Assembly (NCBI GenBank): GCA_050743385.1
Contig: JBOGFJ010000239.1
Location: 1-17,819 of the forward strand
Direction: 5' to 3'
Length of the DNA: 17,819 nucleotides
DNA from: JACDBD01 sp050743385
GTDB lineage: Bacteria; Actinomycetota; Acidimicrobiia; IMCC26256; JACDBD01
The translations under genes and the position numbers were made by a program. Each line of letters begins with the position of its first letter. The stretch's first letter is position 1. Positions 8,404 through 15,557 of this stretch are shown here, piece by piece. The notes under the pieces were generated by a model, which was not told the origin of the DNA, did not search any database, and worked only from the letters and a program-made list of their open reading frames with translations.

Positions 8404-8820
8404 ATGTTGATGCCGAAGAAGATCCGCCATCGGAAGCAGCAGCGGGGCCGGATGGGCGGCGTCGCCAAGGGTGGCACGCGCGTCGCGTTCGGCGACTATG
8501 GCATCCAGGCCCTCGAACCGGGATGGATCACCAACCGCCAGATCGAGGCGGCCCGAATCGCGATGACCCGCTACATGAAGCGCGGCGGGAAGGTGTGGAT
8601 CAACATCTTCCCCGACAAGCCTGTGACCCAGAAGCCGGCGGAGACCCGCATGGGCTCGGGGAAGGGCAACCCCGAGCACTGGGTCGCGGTGGTGAAACCG
8701 GGTCGCGTGATGTTCGAGTTGTCGGGTGTGCCCGAGCAGGTTGCTCGCGAAGCCCTGCGCCTCGCGATGCACAAGCTGCCGATCAAGAGCCGCTTCGTCA
8801 TTCGCCAGGAGGAAGCGTGA
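8404..8820 (+). CDS. rplP: Large-subunit ribosomal protein L16
   Basis: L16 helps place tRNA in the A site of the 50S subunit. I choose the ATG at 8404 because L16 proteins almost always begin MLMP(K/R), as here (MLMPKKIRHRKQQRG); the frame is open further upstream but that part lies inside rpsC. The 138 residues include AKGGTRVAFGDYGIQA, TNRQIEAARIAMTR and the loop KPAETRMGSGKGNPEHWVA, all typical. The stop overlaps the rpmC start (TGATG). Confidence 0.97.
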   Translation: MLMPKKIRHRKQQRGRMGGVAKGGTRVAFGDYGIQALEPGWITNRQIEAARIAMTRYMKRGGKVWINIFPDKPVTQKPAETRMGSGKGNPEHWVAVVKPGRVMFELSGVPEQVAREALRLAMHKLPIKSRFVIRQEEA

Positions 8821-9056
8821 TGGCTCGCGCGACGGAGCTCCGGGAGCTCAACGACGCCGAGCTCGGGCAGCGCCTGCTGGAGGCAAAGGAGGAGCTGTTC
8901 AATCTCCGGTTCCAGAACGCGACCGGCCAGCTCGACAGCACGTCGCGGATCTCGCAGGTGCGCAAAGACGTCGCCCGGGTCGAGACCCTCCTGCGGGAGC
9001 GCGAGATCGCGGCCGCCGAGGCCCTCGCGTCCGGCGCCGAAATAGAGGAGCAGTGA
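8820..9056 (+). CDS. rpmC: Large-subunit ribosomal protein L29
   Basis: L29 sits beside L23 near the exit tunnel. The 78-residue product has the two-helix L29 pattern: ELRELNDAELGQRLLEAKEELFNLRFQ, then a QLDSTSRI turn and a second helix RKDVARVETLLREREI. A strong AGGAGG lies just before the ATG, which overlaps the rplP stop by one base. The last 15 or so residues (AEALASGAEIEEQ) form a modest acidic tail beyond the core. Confidence 0.95.
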   Translation: MARATELRELNDAELGQRLLEAKEELFNLRFQNATGQLDSTSRISQVRKDVARVETLLREREIAAAEALASGAEIEEQ

Positions 9057-9319
9057 TGGCCGACCAACGGGTCAACCGCCGCAAGGTGCGTGAGGGCACG
9101 GTGATGTCAACGAAGATGGACAAGACCGTCGTGGTCGCCGTGATCGACCGCGTGCGCCACGGCCGGTACCGCAAGACATTGCAACGCACCACGCGCCTCT
9201 ACGCCCACGACGAGACCAACGACGTGCGCGAGGGTGACCGCGTCCGCGTCGCCGAGACCCGCCCGATCTCGAAGCAGAAGCGCTGGCGGGTCGTGGAAGT
9301 GCTGGAGCGTGCGAAGTGA
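9056..9319 (+). CDS. rpsQ: Small-subunit ribosomal protein S17
   Basis: S17 is a primary 16S rRNA-binding protein with an OB fold. The 87-residue protein shows the usual order KVREGTVMSTKMDKTVVV, HGRYRKTLQRTTRLYAHDE, the basic segment RPISKQKRWRVVEV and a short end LERAK. The start overlaps the rpmC stop (TGATG) and follows GAGGAG. The final codons for VLERAK-stop recur 65 bases further on, at 9364-9384, with only synonymous differences. Confidence 0.96.
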   Translation: MADQRVNRRKVREGTVMSTKMDKTVVVAVIDRVRHGRYRKTLQRTTRLYAHDETNDVREGDRVRVAETRPISKQKRWRVVEVLERAK

Positions 9320-9388
9320 TGGCGCGACGCGCGGCGACCGGAGCGAGCGAGTGAAGCAAGAAGGTGCTGGAAAGGGCGAAGTAGCTGC
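9320..9388 (+). other. rpsQ-rplN spacer with duplicated rpsQ tail
   Basis: Bases 9364-9384 read VLERAK-stop, the same peptide and stop position as the end of rpsQ (9299-9319). Sixteen of the first 19 bases match, and the differences (GAG/GAA and CGT/AGG) are silent. The copy is in a different frame from rpsQ and has no start of its own, so it is a relic. Between the two lies a GC-rich piece that contains GCGGCGACCGGAGCGAGC (9331-9348), matching 15-32 on the other strand at 17 of 18 bases. Confidence 0.5.
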
Positions 9389-9757
9389 ATGATCCAGCAA
9401 GAGTCGCGCCTCAAGGTCGCCGACAACTCGGGGGCTCGCGAGGTTCTCTGTATCAAGGTTCTCGGTGGCACCCGTCGGCGTTACGCGGGCATTGGCGACA
9501 TCTTCGTGGCCACCGTCAAGGAGGCGGTGCCGGGTGCACCGGTCAAGAAGGGCGAGGTCGTGAAGTGCGTCGTGGTGCGCACGAAGAAGCAACGGCGCCG
9601 CGCCGATGGCAGCTACATCCGCTTCGACGAAAACGCCGCTGTGCTCATCAACGATCAGCTCCAGCCGCGGGGCACTCGCATCTTCGGCCCCGTCGGCCGG
9701 GAGCTGCGCGACCGCCGTTTCATGCGGATCGTCTCCCTTGCGCCGGAGGTGTTGTGA
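9389..9757 (+). CDS. rplN: Large-subunit ribosomal protein L14
   Basis: L14 lies at the subunit interface, where it forms a bridge with 16S rRNA and is bound by the silencing factor RsfS. The 122-residue length is exactly usual. MIQQESRLKVADNSGAR at the start, the basic centre VRTKKQRRRADGSYIRFDENAAVLI (residues about 65-89) and the end GPVGRELRDRRFMRIVSLAPEVL are all textbook. It is separated from rpsQ by 69 bases. An A/G-rich stretch (GGAAAGGG) upstream, contributed by the duplicated rpsQ tail, is the only Shine-Dalgarno candidate. Confidence 0.97.
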   Translation: MIQQESRLKVADNSGAREVLCIKVLGGTRRRYAGIGDIFVATVKEAVPGAPVKKGEVVKCVVVRTKKQRRRADGSYIRFDENAAVLINDQLQPRGTRIFGPVGRELRDRRFMRIVSLAPEVL

Positions 9758-9819
9758 TGCGACACGCAGCGGAGCCGTACCCGGCGCGGAGCGCCGGCAG
9801 GCGCAGCGAAGCTGGCGCT
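9758..9819. repeat. Intergenic repeat, copy A (after rplN)
   Basis: This element begins directly after the rplN stop and matches 10891-10952, which begins directly after the rpsN stop. By hand alignment without gaps, 49 of 62 bases agree, and 35 of the first 40. It holds three GCGGAGC-like units (GCGGAGC, GCGGAGC, GCGAAGC) at roughly 18-21 base spacing. The rplX ribosome-binding site GGGAGG follows at 9821-9826. Confidence 0.65.
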
Positions 9820-9830
9820 GGGGAGGGTTC

Positions 9831-10136
9831 ATGAAATTGAAGAAGGGCGACCGGGTCCGCGTGCTCGCGGGCAAAGACGTCGGCAAGGAGGGTGAGATCA
9901 CCCGCGTGCTGCGCGACGACGACCGCGTCATCGTCGATGGCGTCAACGTAGCGAAGAAGCATCAGCGGGCTACCCGCGCCACGATGCAGGGCGGGATCAT
10001 CGACAAGGACATGCCCGTCCACGTGTCCAACGTCGCGATCCTCTGCAGCAGCTGCGGGCCCACCCGGATCGGCTACCGCTTCGAGCGCGACGGCACCAAG
10101 GTGCGCGTCTGCCGCAAGTGTGGAGGTGATCTGTGA
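9831..10136 (+). CDS. rplX: Large-subunit ribosomal protein L24
   Basis: L24 starts 50S assembly by binding 23S rRNA. The ATG at 9831 follows GGGAGG and gives 101 residues; the open frame upstream lies in the repeat and is not L24-like. The KOW motif is at the start (KKGDRVRVLAGKDVGKEGEI). Two CxxC pairs near the C-terminus (CSSC and CRKC) form a likely zinc ribbon, as in many L24 proteins that keep the ancestral metal site. The stop overlaps the rplE start. Confidence 0.96.
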   Translation: MKLKKGDRVRVLAGKDVGKEGEITRVLRDDDRVIVDGVNVAKKHQRATRATMQGGIIDKDMPVHVSNVAILCSSCGPTRIGYRFERDGTKVRVCRKCGGDL

Positions 10137-10702
10137 TGGCTACCGAAACCGTCGAGCAGCCGCGCCTGAAGCACCGCTACGACTCGGAGACGCGGCCCGC
10201 GCTGCAACAGGAGCTCGGGCTCGACAACGTGATGCAGGTGCCGCGCATGGAGAAGATCGTCCTCAACTGCGGCGTGGGTCAAGCGGTCGCGCAACAGTCG
10301 CTCCTCGACGGCGCCGTCGCCGACCTCACCGTCATCACGGGTCAGAAGCCGGCTGTCACCCGGGCGAAGAAGTCGATCGCCGGCTTCAAGCTCCGGGAGG
10401 GTCAACCCATCGGCGCCAAGGTCACCTTGCGGGGGGCACGCATGTGGGAGTTCTACGACCGATTGGTGAGCCTGGCGATCCCCCGCATCCGAGACTTCCG
10501 GGGGATGAGCCCCGACTCGTTCGACGGGCGCGGGAACTACACGTTCGGCGTTACCGAACAGCTCATCTTTCCCGAGATCGACTACGACAAGATCGACACG
10601 GTGCGCGGCATGGACATCACCATCGTCACCACCGGCCGTACCGACGGCGAGGGGCGCGCGCTCCTGCGCGCCCTCGGCTTTCCCTTCCGGAGGGACACAT
10701 AG
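10136..10702 (+). CDS. rplE: Large-subunit ribosomal protein L5
   Basis: L5 binds 5S rRNA and forms a bridge with the 30S head. I take the ATG at 10136, which overlaps the rplX stop in TGATG and follows GGAGGTGAT; a GTG at 10133 in the same frame would add one residue and cannot be excluded. The 188 residues contain VPRMEKIVLNCGVG, the TGQKPAVTRAKKSIAGFKLREG segment (about 70-91), and PRIRDFRGMSPDSFDGRGNY, all typical of L5. Confidence 0.97.
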   Translation: MATETVEQPRLKHRYDSETRPALQQELGLDNVMQVPRMEKIVLNCGVGQAVAQQSLLDGAVADLTVITGQKPAVTRAKKSIAGFKLREGQPIGAKVTLRGARMWEFYDRLVSLAIPRIRDFRGMSPDSFDGRGNYTFGVTEQLIFPEIDYDKIDTVRGMDITIVTTGRTDGEGRALLRALGFPFRRDT

Positions 10703-10704
10703 CA

Positions 10705-10890
10705 ATGGCGAAGAAAGCACTCGTGAACAAGCAACGGCGCAAGCCCAAGTTCAACGTACGGGCGTACACACGCTGCCGGCGCTGCGGCCGGGCGCGCGCG
10801 GTCTATCGCCGTTTCGGCCTGTGCCGCATCTGCCTCCGCACCATGGCCCATGCCGGTGAAGTGCCCGGGCTCACGAAGGCGTCGTGGTAG
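10705..10890 (+). CDS. rpsN: Small-subunit ribosomal protein S14, zinc-binding type Z
   Basis: S14 lies in the 30S head near the A and P sites. This is the short zinc form (often called rpsZ): 61 residues with MAKKALVNKQ at the start and four cysteines, C24, C27, C40 and C43, in two CxxC pairs. Actinobacteria commonly keep a zinc form here and a zinc-free paralogue elsewhere under Zur control; the latter is not in this window. GGAGGG lies upstream of the ATG, two bases after the rplE stop. Confidence 0.97.
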   Translation: MAKKALVNKQRRKPKFNVRAYTRCRRCGRARAVYRRFGLCRICLRTMAHAGEVPGLTKASW

Positions 10891-10952
10891 TGCGGCACGA
10901 AGCGGAGCTGAACCCGGCGCGGAGCTCCGGTGAGCGATGCGGAGCTGACGCC
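10891..10952. repeat. Intergenic repeat, copy B (after rpsN)
   Basis: Second copy of the element at 9758-9819, starting on the base after the rpsN stop. The GCGGAGC units are at about 10902, 10919 and 10939. The rest of the spacer, up to 10969, holds the GGGGGTGA ribosome-binding region of rpsH. A small inverted repeat present in copy A (9781-9797) is only partly kept here. Confidence 0.65.
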
Positions 10953-10969
10953 AGAGCGGGGGTGACGCC

Positions 10970-11374
10970 GTGACGATGACCGACCCGATCGCCGACATGC
11001 TCACCCGGATCCGCAATGCCAACGTCGCGTTCCACGACGACGTTGCCATGCCGTCGTCGAAGTTGAAGGAGGCGCTGGCGAGGATCCTCGAGCGCGAGGG
11101 CTACATCACCGGCTTCGCGGTCGAGGACGATTCGGCGCGCCCGGGTCGTCGGCTCAAGATCGAGCTCAAGTACACGCCCGACCGCCGGCGCACGATCTCG
11201 GGGATCCGCCGGGTGTCGAAGCCGGGACTGCGCGTCTACACCAAGGCCGACAAGGTCCCGCGCGTGCTCGGCGGTATGGGCATCGCCATCCTGTCCACCA
11301 ACCAGGGCCTCATGACCGACCGCGAAGCGCGCGAGCGCAAGGTGGGCGGCGAGGTCCTTTGCCAGGTCTGGTAG
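10970..11374 (+). CDS. rpsH: Small-subunit ribosomal protein S8
   Basis: S8 binds the central domain of 16S rRNA; in E. coli it is also the feedback repressor of the spc operon. The 134-residue protein begins MTMTDPIADMLTRIRNAN from a GTG codon, with GGGGGTGA placed correctly upstream. An ATG two codons later would give the also common MTDPIADML start. The family end STNQGLMTDREARERKVGGEVLCQVW-type segment (residues about 109-134) is intact. The 79-base spacer in front is largely the repeat element. Confidence 0.96.
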   Translation: MTMTDPIADMLTRIRNANVAFHDDVAMPSSKLKEALARILEREGYITGFAVEDDSARPGRRLKIELKYTPDRRRTISGIRRVSKPGLRVYTKADKVPRVLGGMGIAILSTNQGLMTDREARERKVGGEVLCQVW

Positions 11375-11380
11375 GAGCCA

Positions 11381-11920
11381 ATGTCGCGCATCGGTCAGGA
11401 GCCCATCCCGATCCCCTCCGGCGTCGAGGTGACGATCGCCGGACGGCACGTTGTCGTGAAGGGGCCCAAGGGCACGCTCGAGCACGACGCGCCGCCCTCG
11501 ATCACGATCACGAGAGCGGGTGACGAGTTGAGCGTCACTCGCCCCGACGACGAGCGCGAGAACCGCGCCCTGCACGGCCTCACCCGGTCGCTCGTGAACA
11601 ACATGGTCGTGGGCGTCTCGCAGGGCTATTCCAAAGAGCTCGAGATCGTCGGCGTCGGCTACCGGGTCCAGGCGCAGGGCAGCTCGAAGCTCGAGCTCCA
11701 GATCGGCTTCTCGCACTCGGTGCCCGTCGAAGCACCCGAGGGCATCGAGTTCGAGGTGCCGGTGCCGACTCGCATCGTCGTCCGTGGTGCCGACAAGCAG
11801 CTGGTCGGCCAGGTCGCGGCCGACATCCGCAAAGTCCGCAAGCCCGAGCCCTACAAGGGCAAAGGCATTCGCTACGCCGACGAGCGCGTCCTGCGCAAGG
11901 CCGGCAAGAGCGCGAAGTAG
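11381..11920 (+). CDS. rplF: Large-subunit ribosomal protein L6
   Basis: L6 lies near the GTPase-associated centre of the 50S subunit. The 179-residue length is standard. MSRIGQEPIPIPSGVEV opens the protein, NNMVVGVSQGYSKELEIVGVGYR spans the two repeated domains (about 69-92), and the end KVRKPEPYKGKGIRYADE is the strongest family signature. AGGAGCC lies seven or so bases before the ATG. Six bases separate it from rpsH. Confidence 0.98.
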   Translation: MSRIGQEPIPIPSGVEVTIAGRHVVVKGPKGTLEHDAPPSITITRAGDELSVTRPDDERENRALHGLTRSLVNNMVVGVSQGYSKELEIVGVGYRVQAQGSSKLELQIGFSHSVPVEAPEGIEFEVPVPTRIVVRGADKQLVGQVAADIRKVRKPEPYKGKGIRYADERVLRKAGKSAK

Positions 11921-11929
11921 GTACGACGT

Positions 11930-12286
11930 ATGAGCGCGACGAAGCGAGAAGCCAGGGACCGGCGCCACCGCCGGGTCCGCAAGAAGGTGCGCGGCACCGC
12001 CGAGCGCCCGCGCCTGTCGGTGTTCCGATCCAGCCGTCACATCTACGCCCAGGTGATTGACGACGTTCATGGGCGCACGCTGGCGGCAGCATCGACGGCG
12101 GAGGGCGAGTTGCGCGGCGGTGCGACCGCGACCGTCGACGCCGCCAAGGCCGTCGGCAGGCTGATCGGTGCGCGGGCCAAGGCCGCGGGCGTCGAGGCGG
12201 TCGTGTTCGACCGCGGCGGGTTCAAGTTCCACGGCCGGGTCGCGAGCGTCGCCGACGGTGCCCGCGAGTCGGGTCTCAAGGTCTAG
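11930..12286 (+). CDS. rplR: Large-subunit ribosomal protein L18
   Basis: L18 binds 5S rRNA with L5. The 118-residue protein has a basic N-terminus (RRHRRVRKKVRGTAERPRLSVFRS-type, residues about 11-34), then HIYAQVIDD and VVFDRGGFKFHGRVASVADGARESGL, which is the usual C-terminus. The ribosome-binding site is weak (TAGGTACGA), so re-initiation after rplF is likely. Confidence 0.97.
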   Translation: MSATKREARDRRHRRVRKKVRGTAERPRLSVFRSSRHIYAQVIDDVHGRTLAAASTAEGELRGGATATVDAAKAVGRLIGARAKAAGVEAVVFDRGGFKFHGRVASVADGARESGLKV

Positions 12287-12295
12287 AGGAGAAGC

Positions 12296-12844
12296 ATGCC
12301 TGAGGGTCAGTACGAAGAGCGCGTGATCGCGATCAACCGGGTCGCCAAGGTGGTGAAGGGCGGCCGGCGGTTCTCGTTCACCGCGCTCGTCGTGGTGGGC
12401 GACGGCGCCGGCAACGTGGGCCTGGGCTATGGCAAGGCCAAGGAGGTGCCGGCAGCCATCCAGAAGGGGATGGAGGAGGCGCGCAAGAACCTCTTCCCGG
12501 TCGCGCTGGCCGGCTCGACGATCACGCACACGATTATGGGCGAGCACGACGCCGCCCGGGTGCTGCTCAAGCCGGCCGCGCCCGGTACCGGCGTAATCGC
12601 CGGTGGTGCGGCCCGGGCGATCCTCGAGGCGGCGGGCGTCGGCGACGTGCTCGCGAAGTCGCTGGGCTCGTCGAACGCGATCAACGTGTCGCGGGCGACG
12701 ATCTCGGGGCTGCAGAGCCTGCGCCGCCCCGATGAGGTCGCCAAGATGCGGGGCAAGTCGCCCGAGGAGGTCTCCACCGTTGGGATGCTGCGGGCGTACC
12801 GCGAGCGCAACGCGCCCCCGGTCGAGGTCACGGAGGTCAAGTAG
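12296..12844 (+). CDS. rpsE: Small-subunit ribosomal protein S5
   Basis: S5 takes part in decoding accuracy and mRNA entry. In the 182 residues the double-stranded RNA-binding domain comes first (VIAINRVAKVVKGGRRFSF, about 10-28, then GYGKAKEVPAAIQKG), and the C-terminal domain contains LLKPAAPGTGVIAGG and NAINVSRATISGLQSLR. A clear AGGAGAAGC precedes the ATG, nine bases after rplR. Mutations known to affect ribosomal accuracy map to the N-terminal loop in this family; nothing odd is seen there. Confidence 0.97.
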   Translation: MPEGQYEERVIAINRVAKVVKGGRRFSFTALVVVGDGAGNVGLGYGKAKEVPAAIQKGMEEARKNLFPVALAGSTITHTIMGEHDAARVLLKPAAPGTGVIAGGAARAILEAAGVGDVLAKSLGSSNAINVSRATISGLQSLRRPDEVAKMRGKSPEEVSTVGMLRAYRERNAPPVEVTEVK

Positions 12845-12847
12845 CTC

Positions 12848-13030
12848 GTGCCCACGCTGAAGATCACCCAGGTGCGTTCGGCCATCGGCACCAAGCCGAA
12901 GCAGCGGGGCACGCTGCGCGCGCTGGGCCTGCGGCGCATCAACCAGACTGTCGAGCATCCCGACCGCCCCGAGATCCGGGGCATGGTCGCGAAGGTGCCC
13001 CACCTCGTCGACGTGGAGGAGAGGCCGTGA
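12848..13030 (+). CDS. rpmD: Large-subunit ribosomal protein L30
   Basis: L30 is a small 50S protein. The 60-residue product starts at a GTG (read as Met) with GGAGGTCA about ten bases upstream. LKITQVRSAIGTKPKQRGTLRALGLRRINQTVEHPD covers the whole L30 fold (residues about 4-39), followed by the end GMVAKVPHLVDVEE. The stop overlaps the rplO start in GTGA. Confidence 0.95.
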   Translation: MPTLKITQVRSAIGTKPKQRGTLRALGLRRINQTVEHPDRPEIRGMVAKVPHLVDVEERP

Positions 13031-13518
13031 AGGTCCACGATCTGAAGCCGGCGCCGGGATCGAAGACGGCCCGGCGTCGCCCGGCACGCGGCATCGCCGG
13101 CAAGGGCGGCAAGACCGCCGGACGGGGGATGAAGGGCCAGGGTGCACGCGGCAAGATCAAGCCCGGGTTCGAGGGTGGTCAGACGCCGTTGGCGCGCCGC
13201 ACGCCCAAGGCCAAGGGCTTCAAGAACCCGTTCCGGGTGGAGTACGCCGTCGTGAACCTCGACACGCTCGAGGCGTTCGACGCCGGGTCGCAGATCGACC
13301 CGGGCGTCCTCCGTTCACACGGGCTCGTCGCCAAGCGGGGTCTGGTCAAGGTGCTCGGCCGGGGTGAGCTCACCAAGGCCCTGACGGTGCGGGCGCACGC
13401 GTTCTCGAACGCCGCGACCAACGCCATCGAAGGGGCCGGGGGCCGGGTCGAGAAGCTCCCGCCGCCCTACGGCGACCGGCGTCCCCCGGCCCGAGGGAAC
13501 GCCCTCACCAACCGCTAG
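13027..13518 (+). CDS. rplO: Large-subunit ribosomal protein L15
   Basis: L15 is a late-assembling 50S protein. It starts at a GTG that overlaps the rpmD stop by four bases, with GGAGGAG just upstream. The 163 residues show the opening KVHDLKPAPGSK, the glycine/arginine-rich arm RGIAGKGGKTAGRGMKGQGARG, and GFEGGQTPLARRTPKAKGF, all typical. The end PPPYGDRRPPARGNALTNR runs beyond the core and is basic and proline-rich. Confidence 0.96.
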   Translation: MKVHDLKPAPGSKTARRRPARGIAGKGGKTAGRGMKGQGARGKIKPGFEGGQTPLARRTPKAKGFKNPFRVEYAVVNLDTLEAFDAGSQIDPGVLRSHGLVAKRGLVKVLGRGELTKALTVRAHAFSNAATNAIEGAGGRVEKLPPPYGDRRPPARGNALTNR

Positions 13519-13554
13519 TCTCGACAAGCCCAGGCCCGAGGAGGTCGCACCCCC

Positions 13555-14865
13555 ATGCTGTCCCGGCTGCGGAACATCTTCCGGGTGCCCGACCTGCGCA
13601 ACAAGATCATCTTCACGATCATCATCGTGGGGGTCTACCGGTTCGGGGCCCACCTCCCCGTCCCGTACGTCGATTTTCAGGCGATCAAGAGCCTCCAAGA
13701 CAACGCCGACAACACCGGCGTCGTGGGCTTCCTCGACCTGTTCTCGGGCGGGGCGATCACCAACGTGGCGATCTTCTTCCTCGGGATCATGCCCTACATC
13801 ACTGCCTCCATCATCATGCAGCTCCTGGGCGTGGTGATCCCGAAGCTCGAGGAGTGGCAGCAGCAGGGCAAGGTCGGCCAGAAGAAGATCACCCAGTGGA
13901 CCCGCTACCTCACGGTCGCGCTGGCGTTGGTGCAGTCGACCGGCTTCGTGTTCGCCCTACACCAGGGCGAGACCGGCGGCGGCATCTTCAACTTCGCCGG
14001 GCTCCCGCAGGGCACCGACCTCATTCCGGGGTTCAACGCCCCGAGGGCGGCCCTGATCATCCTCACGTGGACCGCCGGCACCGCGCTCGTGATGTGGCTC
14101 GGGGAGCTCATCACCCAGCGCGGCATCGGCAACGGGATGTCGATCCTGATCTTCGCGTCGGTGGTCTCGACCCTGCCGGCGCAGGGGGGCGCCATCTACG
14201 CCGAGGGGAGCAAGTTCCAGTTCTTCACGATCCTCGCGATCGGTGTCGCCATGATCGTCGGCATCGTCTTCGTCGAGTCGGGCCAACGCCGCATCCCGGT
14301 GCAGTTCGCCAAGCGAGTCGTCGGCCGGCGGATGTACGGCGGCCAGAGCACCTACATCCCGCTGAAGGTCAACCAGTCAGGTGTGATCCCCGTGATCTTC
14401 GCCAGCTCGATCCTGTCGTTCCCTGCGCTCATCGCGTCGGTGACGCCGTGGGAGGGCGTGCAGGAGTGGATCAACGACAATCTCGTGCAGTCACAGGGCT
14501 GGTTCTACATGGCCTTCTACACCGTGCTCATCATCTTCTTCGCGTACTTCTACACCGCCATCGCGTTCAACCCCCAGCAGCAGGCCGACGTCATCCGCAA
14601 GCAGGGCGGGTTCATCCCCGGGATCCGCCCGGGCCCGCCCACCGAGAAGTACCTCGCGAAGGTGCTGAACCGCATCACGCTGCCGGGCTCGTTGTTCCTG
14701 GCGGTGATCGCGCTGGCACCGCTCCTCGTGTTCGCGCTCTGGGACATCTCGCAGTTCCCCTTCGGCGGCACCGCGCTGCTCATCACGGTGGGCGTGGCCC
14801 TCGAGACGATGAAGCAGATCGACAGCCAGCTGATGATGCGCAACTACGAGGGGTTCCTCGCATGA
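13555..14865 (+). CDS. secY: Protein translocase channel subunit SecY
   Basis: SecY forms the membrane channel through which SecA and ribosomes pass proteins. The 436-residue protein has the expected ten hydrophobic segments, the first near residues 18-34. Family landmarks are GIMPYITASIIMQLL (77-91), ITQRGIGNGMSILIF (186-200), and the cytosolic loop FIPGIRPGPPTEKYL (353-367), which contacts the ribosome and SecA. GAGGAGGT precedes the ATG. It is 36 bases after rplO and 20 bases before adk, so it is co-transcribed with the spc genes, as in many bacteria. Confidence 0.98.
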   Translation: MLSRLRNIFRVPDLRNKIIFTIIIVGVYRFGAHLPVPYVDFQAIKSLQDNADNTGVVGFLDLFSGGAITNVAIFFLGIMPYITASIIMQLLGVVIPKLEEWQQQGKVGQKKITQWTRYLTVALALVQSTGFVFALHQGETGGGIFNFAGLPQGTDLIPGFNAPRAALIILTWTAGTALVMWLGELITQRGIGNGMSILIFASVVSTLPAQGGAIYAEGSKFQFFTILAIGVAMIVGIVFVESGQRRIPVQFAKRVVGRRMYGGQSTYIPLKVNQSGVIPVIFASSILSFPALIASVTPWEGVQEWINDNLVQSQGWFYMAFYTVLIIFFAYFYTAIAFNPQQQADVIRKQGGFIPGIRPGPPTEKYLAKVLNRITLPGSLFLAVIALAPLLVFALWDISQFPFGGTALLITVGVALETMKQIDSQLMMRNYEGFLA

Positions 14866-14885
14866 TCCGAGCCTGGGTCTAACCC

Positions 14886-15545
14886 GTGTCGTCCGGTCCC
14901 CGGCTCGTGCTGCTCGGGAAGCAGGGCGCGGGCAAGGGCACCCAGGCGGCGCGGTTGGCGGAGCATTTCGCCATTCCCCATCTCGCGACCGGCGACATGC
15001 TGCGGGCCGCGGCGGCTGCGGGTACCGCGATCGGCCTCGAAGCCGAGCGCTACATGGACGAAGGGGAGCTGGTCCCCGACGAGATCGTCTTCGGAGTGGT
15101 CGAGGCGAACCTCACCGGCGACGAGCTCACCGACGGGTTCGTGCTCGACGGCTTCCCGCGTACCGAGTCGCAGGCGATCGAGCTCGAGCGGGTACTCGAC
15201 GGTCGCCCGCTCGATGTCGTGATCAATCTCGAGGTGTCGACCGAGATCGTCCTCGACCGCATCGCCGGCCGGCGGGTGTGCGAGAACTGTGGCGCCACCT
15301 ACCACGTCAACCTGCCACCCGAGGACGACTGGATCTGCGACGAATGCGGGGGGAAGGTCGTCCAGCGCTCCGACGACACCGAAGATGCGGTGATGCGCCG
15401 CCTCGAGCTCTACGAGCAGGAGACGGTGCCCATCATCGATTTCTACCGCAAGGTCGGGAAGCTGGAGGTCGTCGACGGGGAGGGCGACGGCGACGACGTG
15501 TTCAAACGGCTCGTGACCACCATCGAGCGCCACCACTCGCCATGA
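14886..15545 (+). CDS. adk: Adenylate kinase, zinc-lid type
   Basis: This enzyme interconverts ATP + AMP and 2 ADP in the cytoplasm. The 219-residue protein has the P-loop GKQGAGKGT (11-19), TGDMLR (35-40), DGFPRT (88-93) and the lid domain at about 125-165. The lid carries four cysteines, C132, C135, C151 and C154, which suggests bound zinc. It starts at GTG with no clear Shine-Dalgarno; re-initiation after secY is likely. The C-terminal part has an acidic loop (GEGDGDDV). The stop lies in an 11-bp tandem duplication shared with the map start. Confidence 0.96.
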   Translation: MSSGPRLVLLGKQGAGKGTQAARLAEHFAIPHLATGDMLRAAAAAGTAIGLEAERYMDEGELVPDEIVFGVVEANLTGDELTDGFVLDGFPRTESQAIELERVLDGRPLDVVINLEVSTEIVLDRIAGRRVCENCGATYHVNLPPEDDWICDECGGKVVQRSDDTEDAVMRRLELYEQETVPIIDFYRKVGKLEVVDGEGDGDDVFKRLVTTIERHHSP

Positions 15546-15557
15546 TCTCGCCATGAT
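15536..15557. repeat. 11-bp perfect tandem duplication at the adk/map junction
   Basis: CTCGCCATGAT occurs twice in direct succession (15536-15546 and 15547-15557). Each copy carries an ATGA. The first gives the adk stop, the second gives the map start. If one copy is removed, the adk stop and the map start would overlap in ATGA, like other junctions in this operon. The two copies also create a four-codon mini-ORF (15542-15556) that bridges the two genes. Confidence 0.85.

Noticed and set aside
10133..10135. GTG as the rplE start
   Set aside because: The ATG three bases later overlaps the rplX stop in the TGATG pattern used elsewhere in the operon; the difference is one residue.
10871..13147. 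758-residue open frame on the minus strand
   Set aside because: It is antisense to rpsH, rplF, rplR, rpsE, rpmD and the start of rplO, all certain genes. Long antisense frames are expected in GC-rich DNA, and its composition is that of a shadow frame.
13498..13554. TAGTCT at 13516 as a promoter for secY
   Set aside because: It coincides with the rplO stop and has no -35-like sequence at the right distance; secY has a good GAGGAGGT site and sits in the operon.
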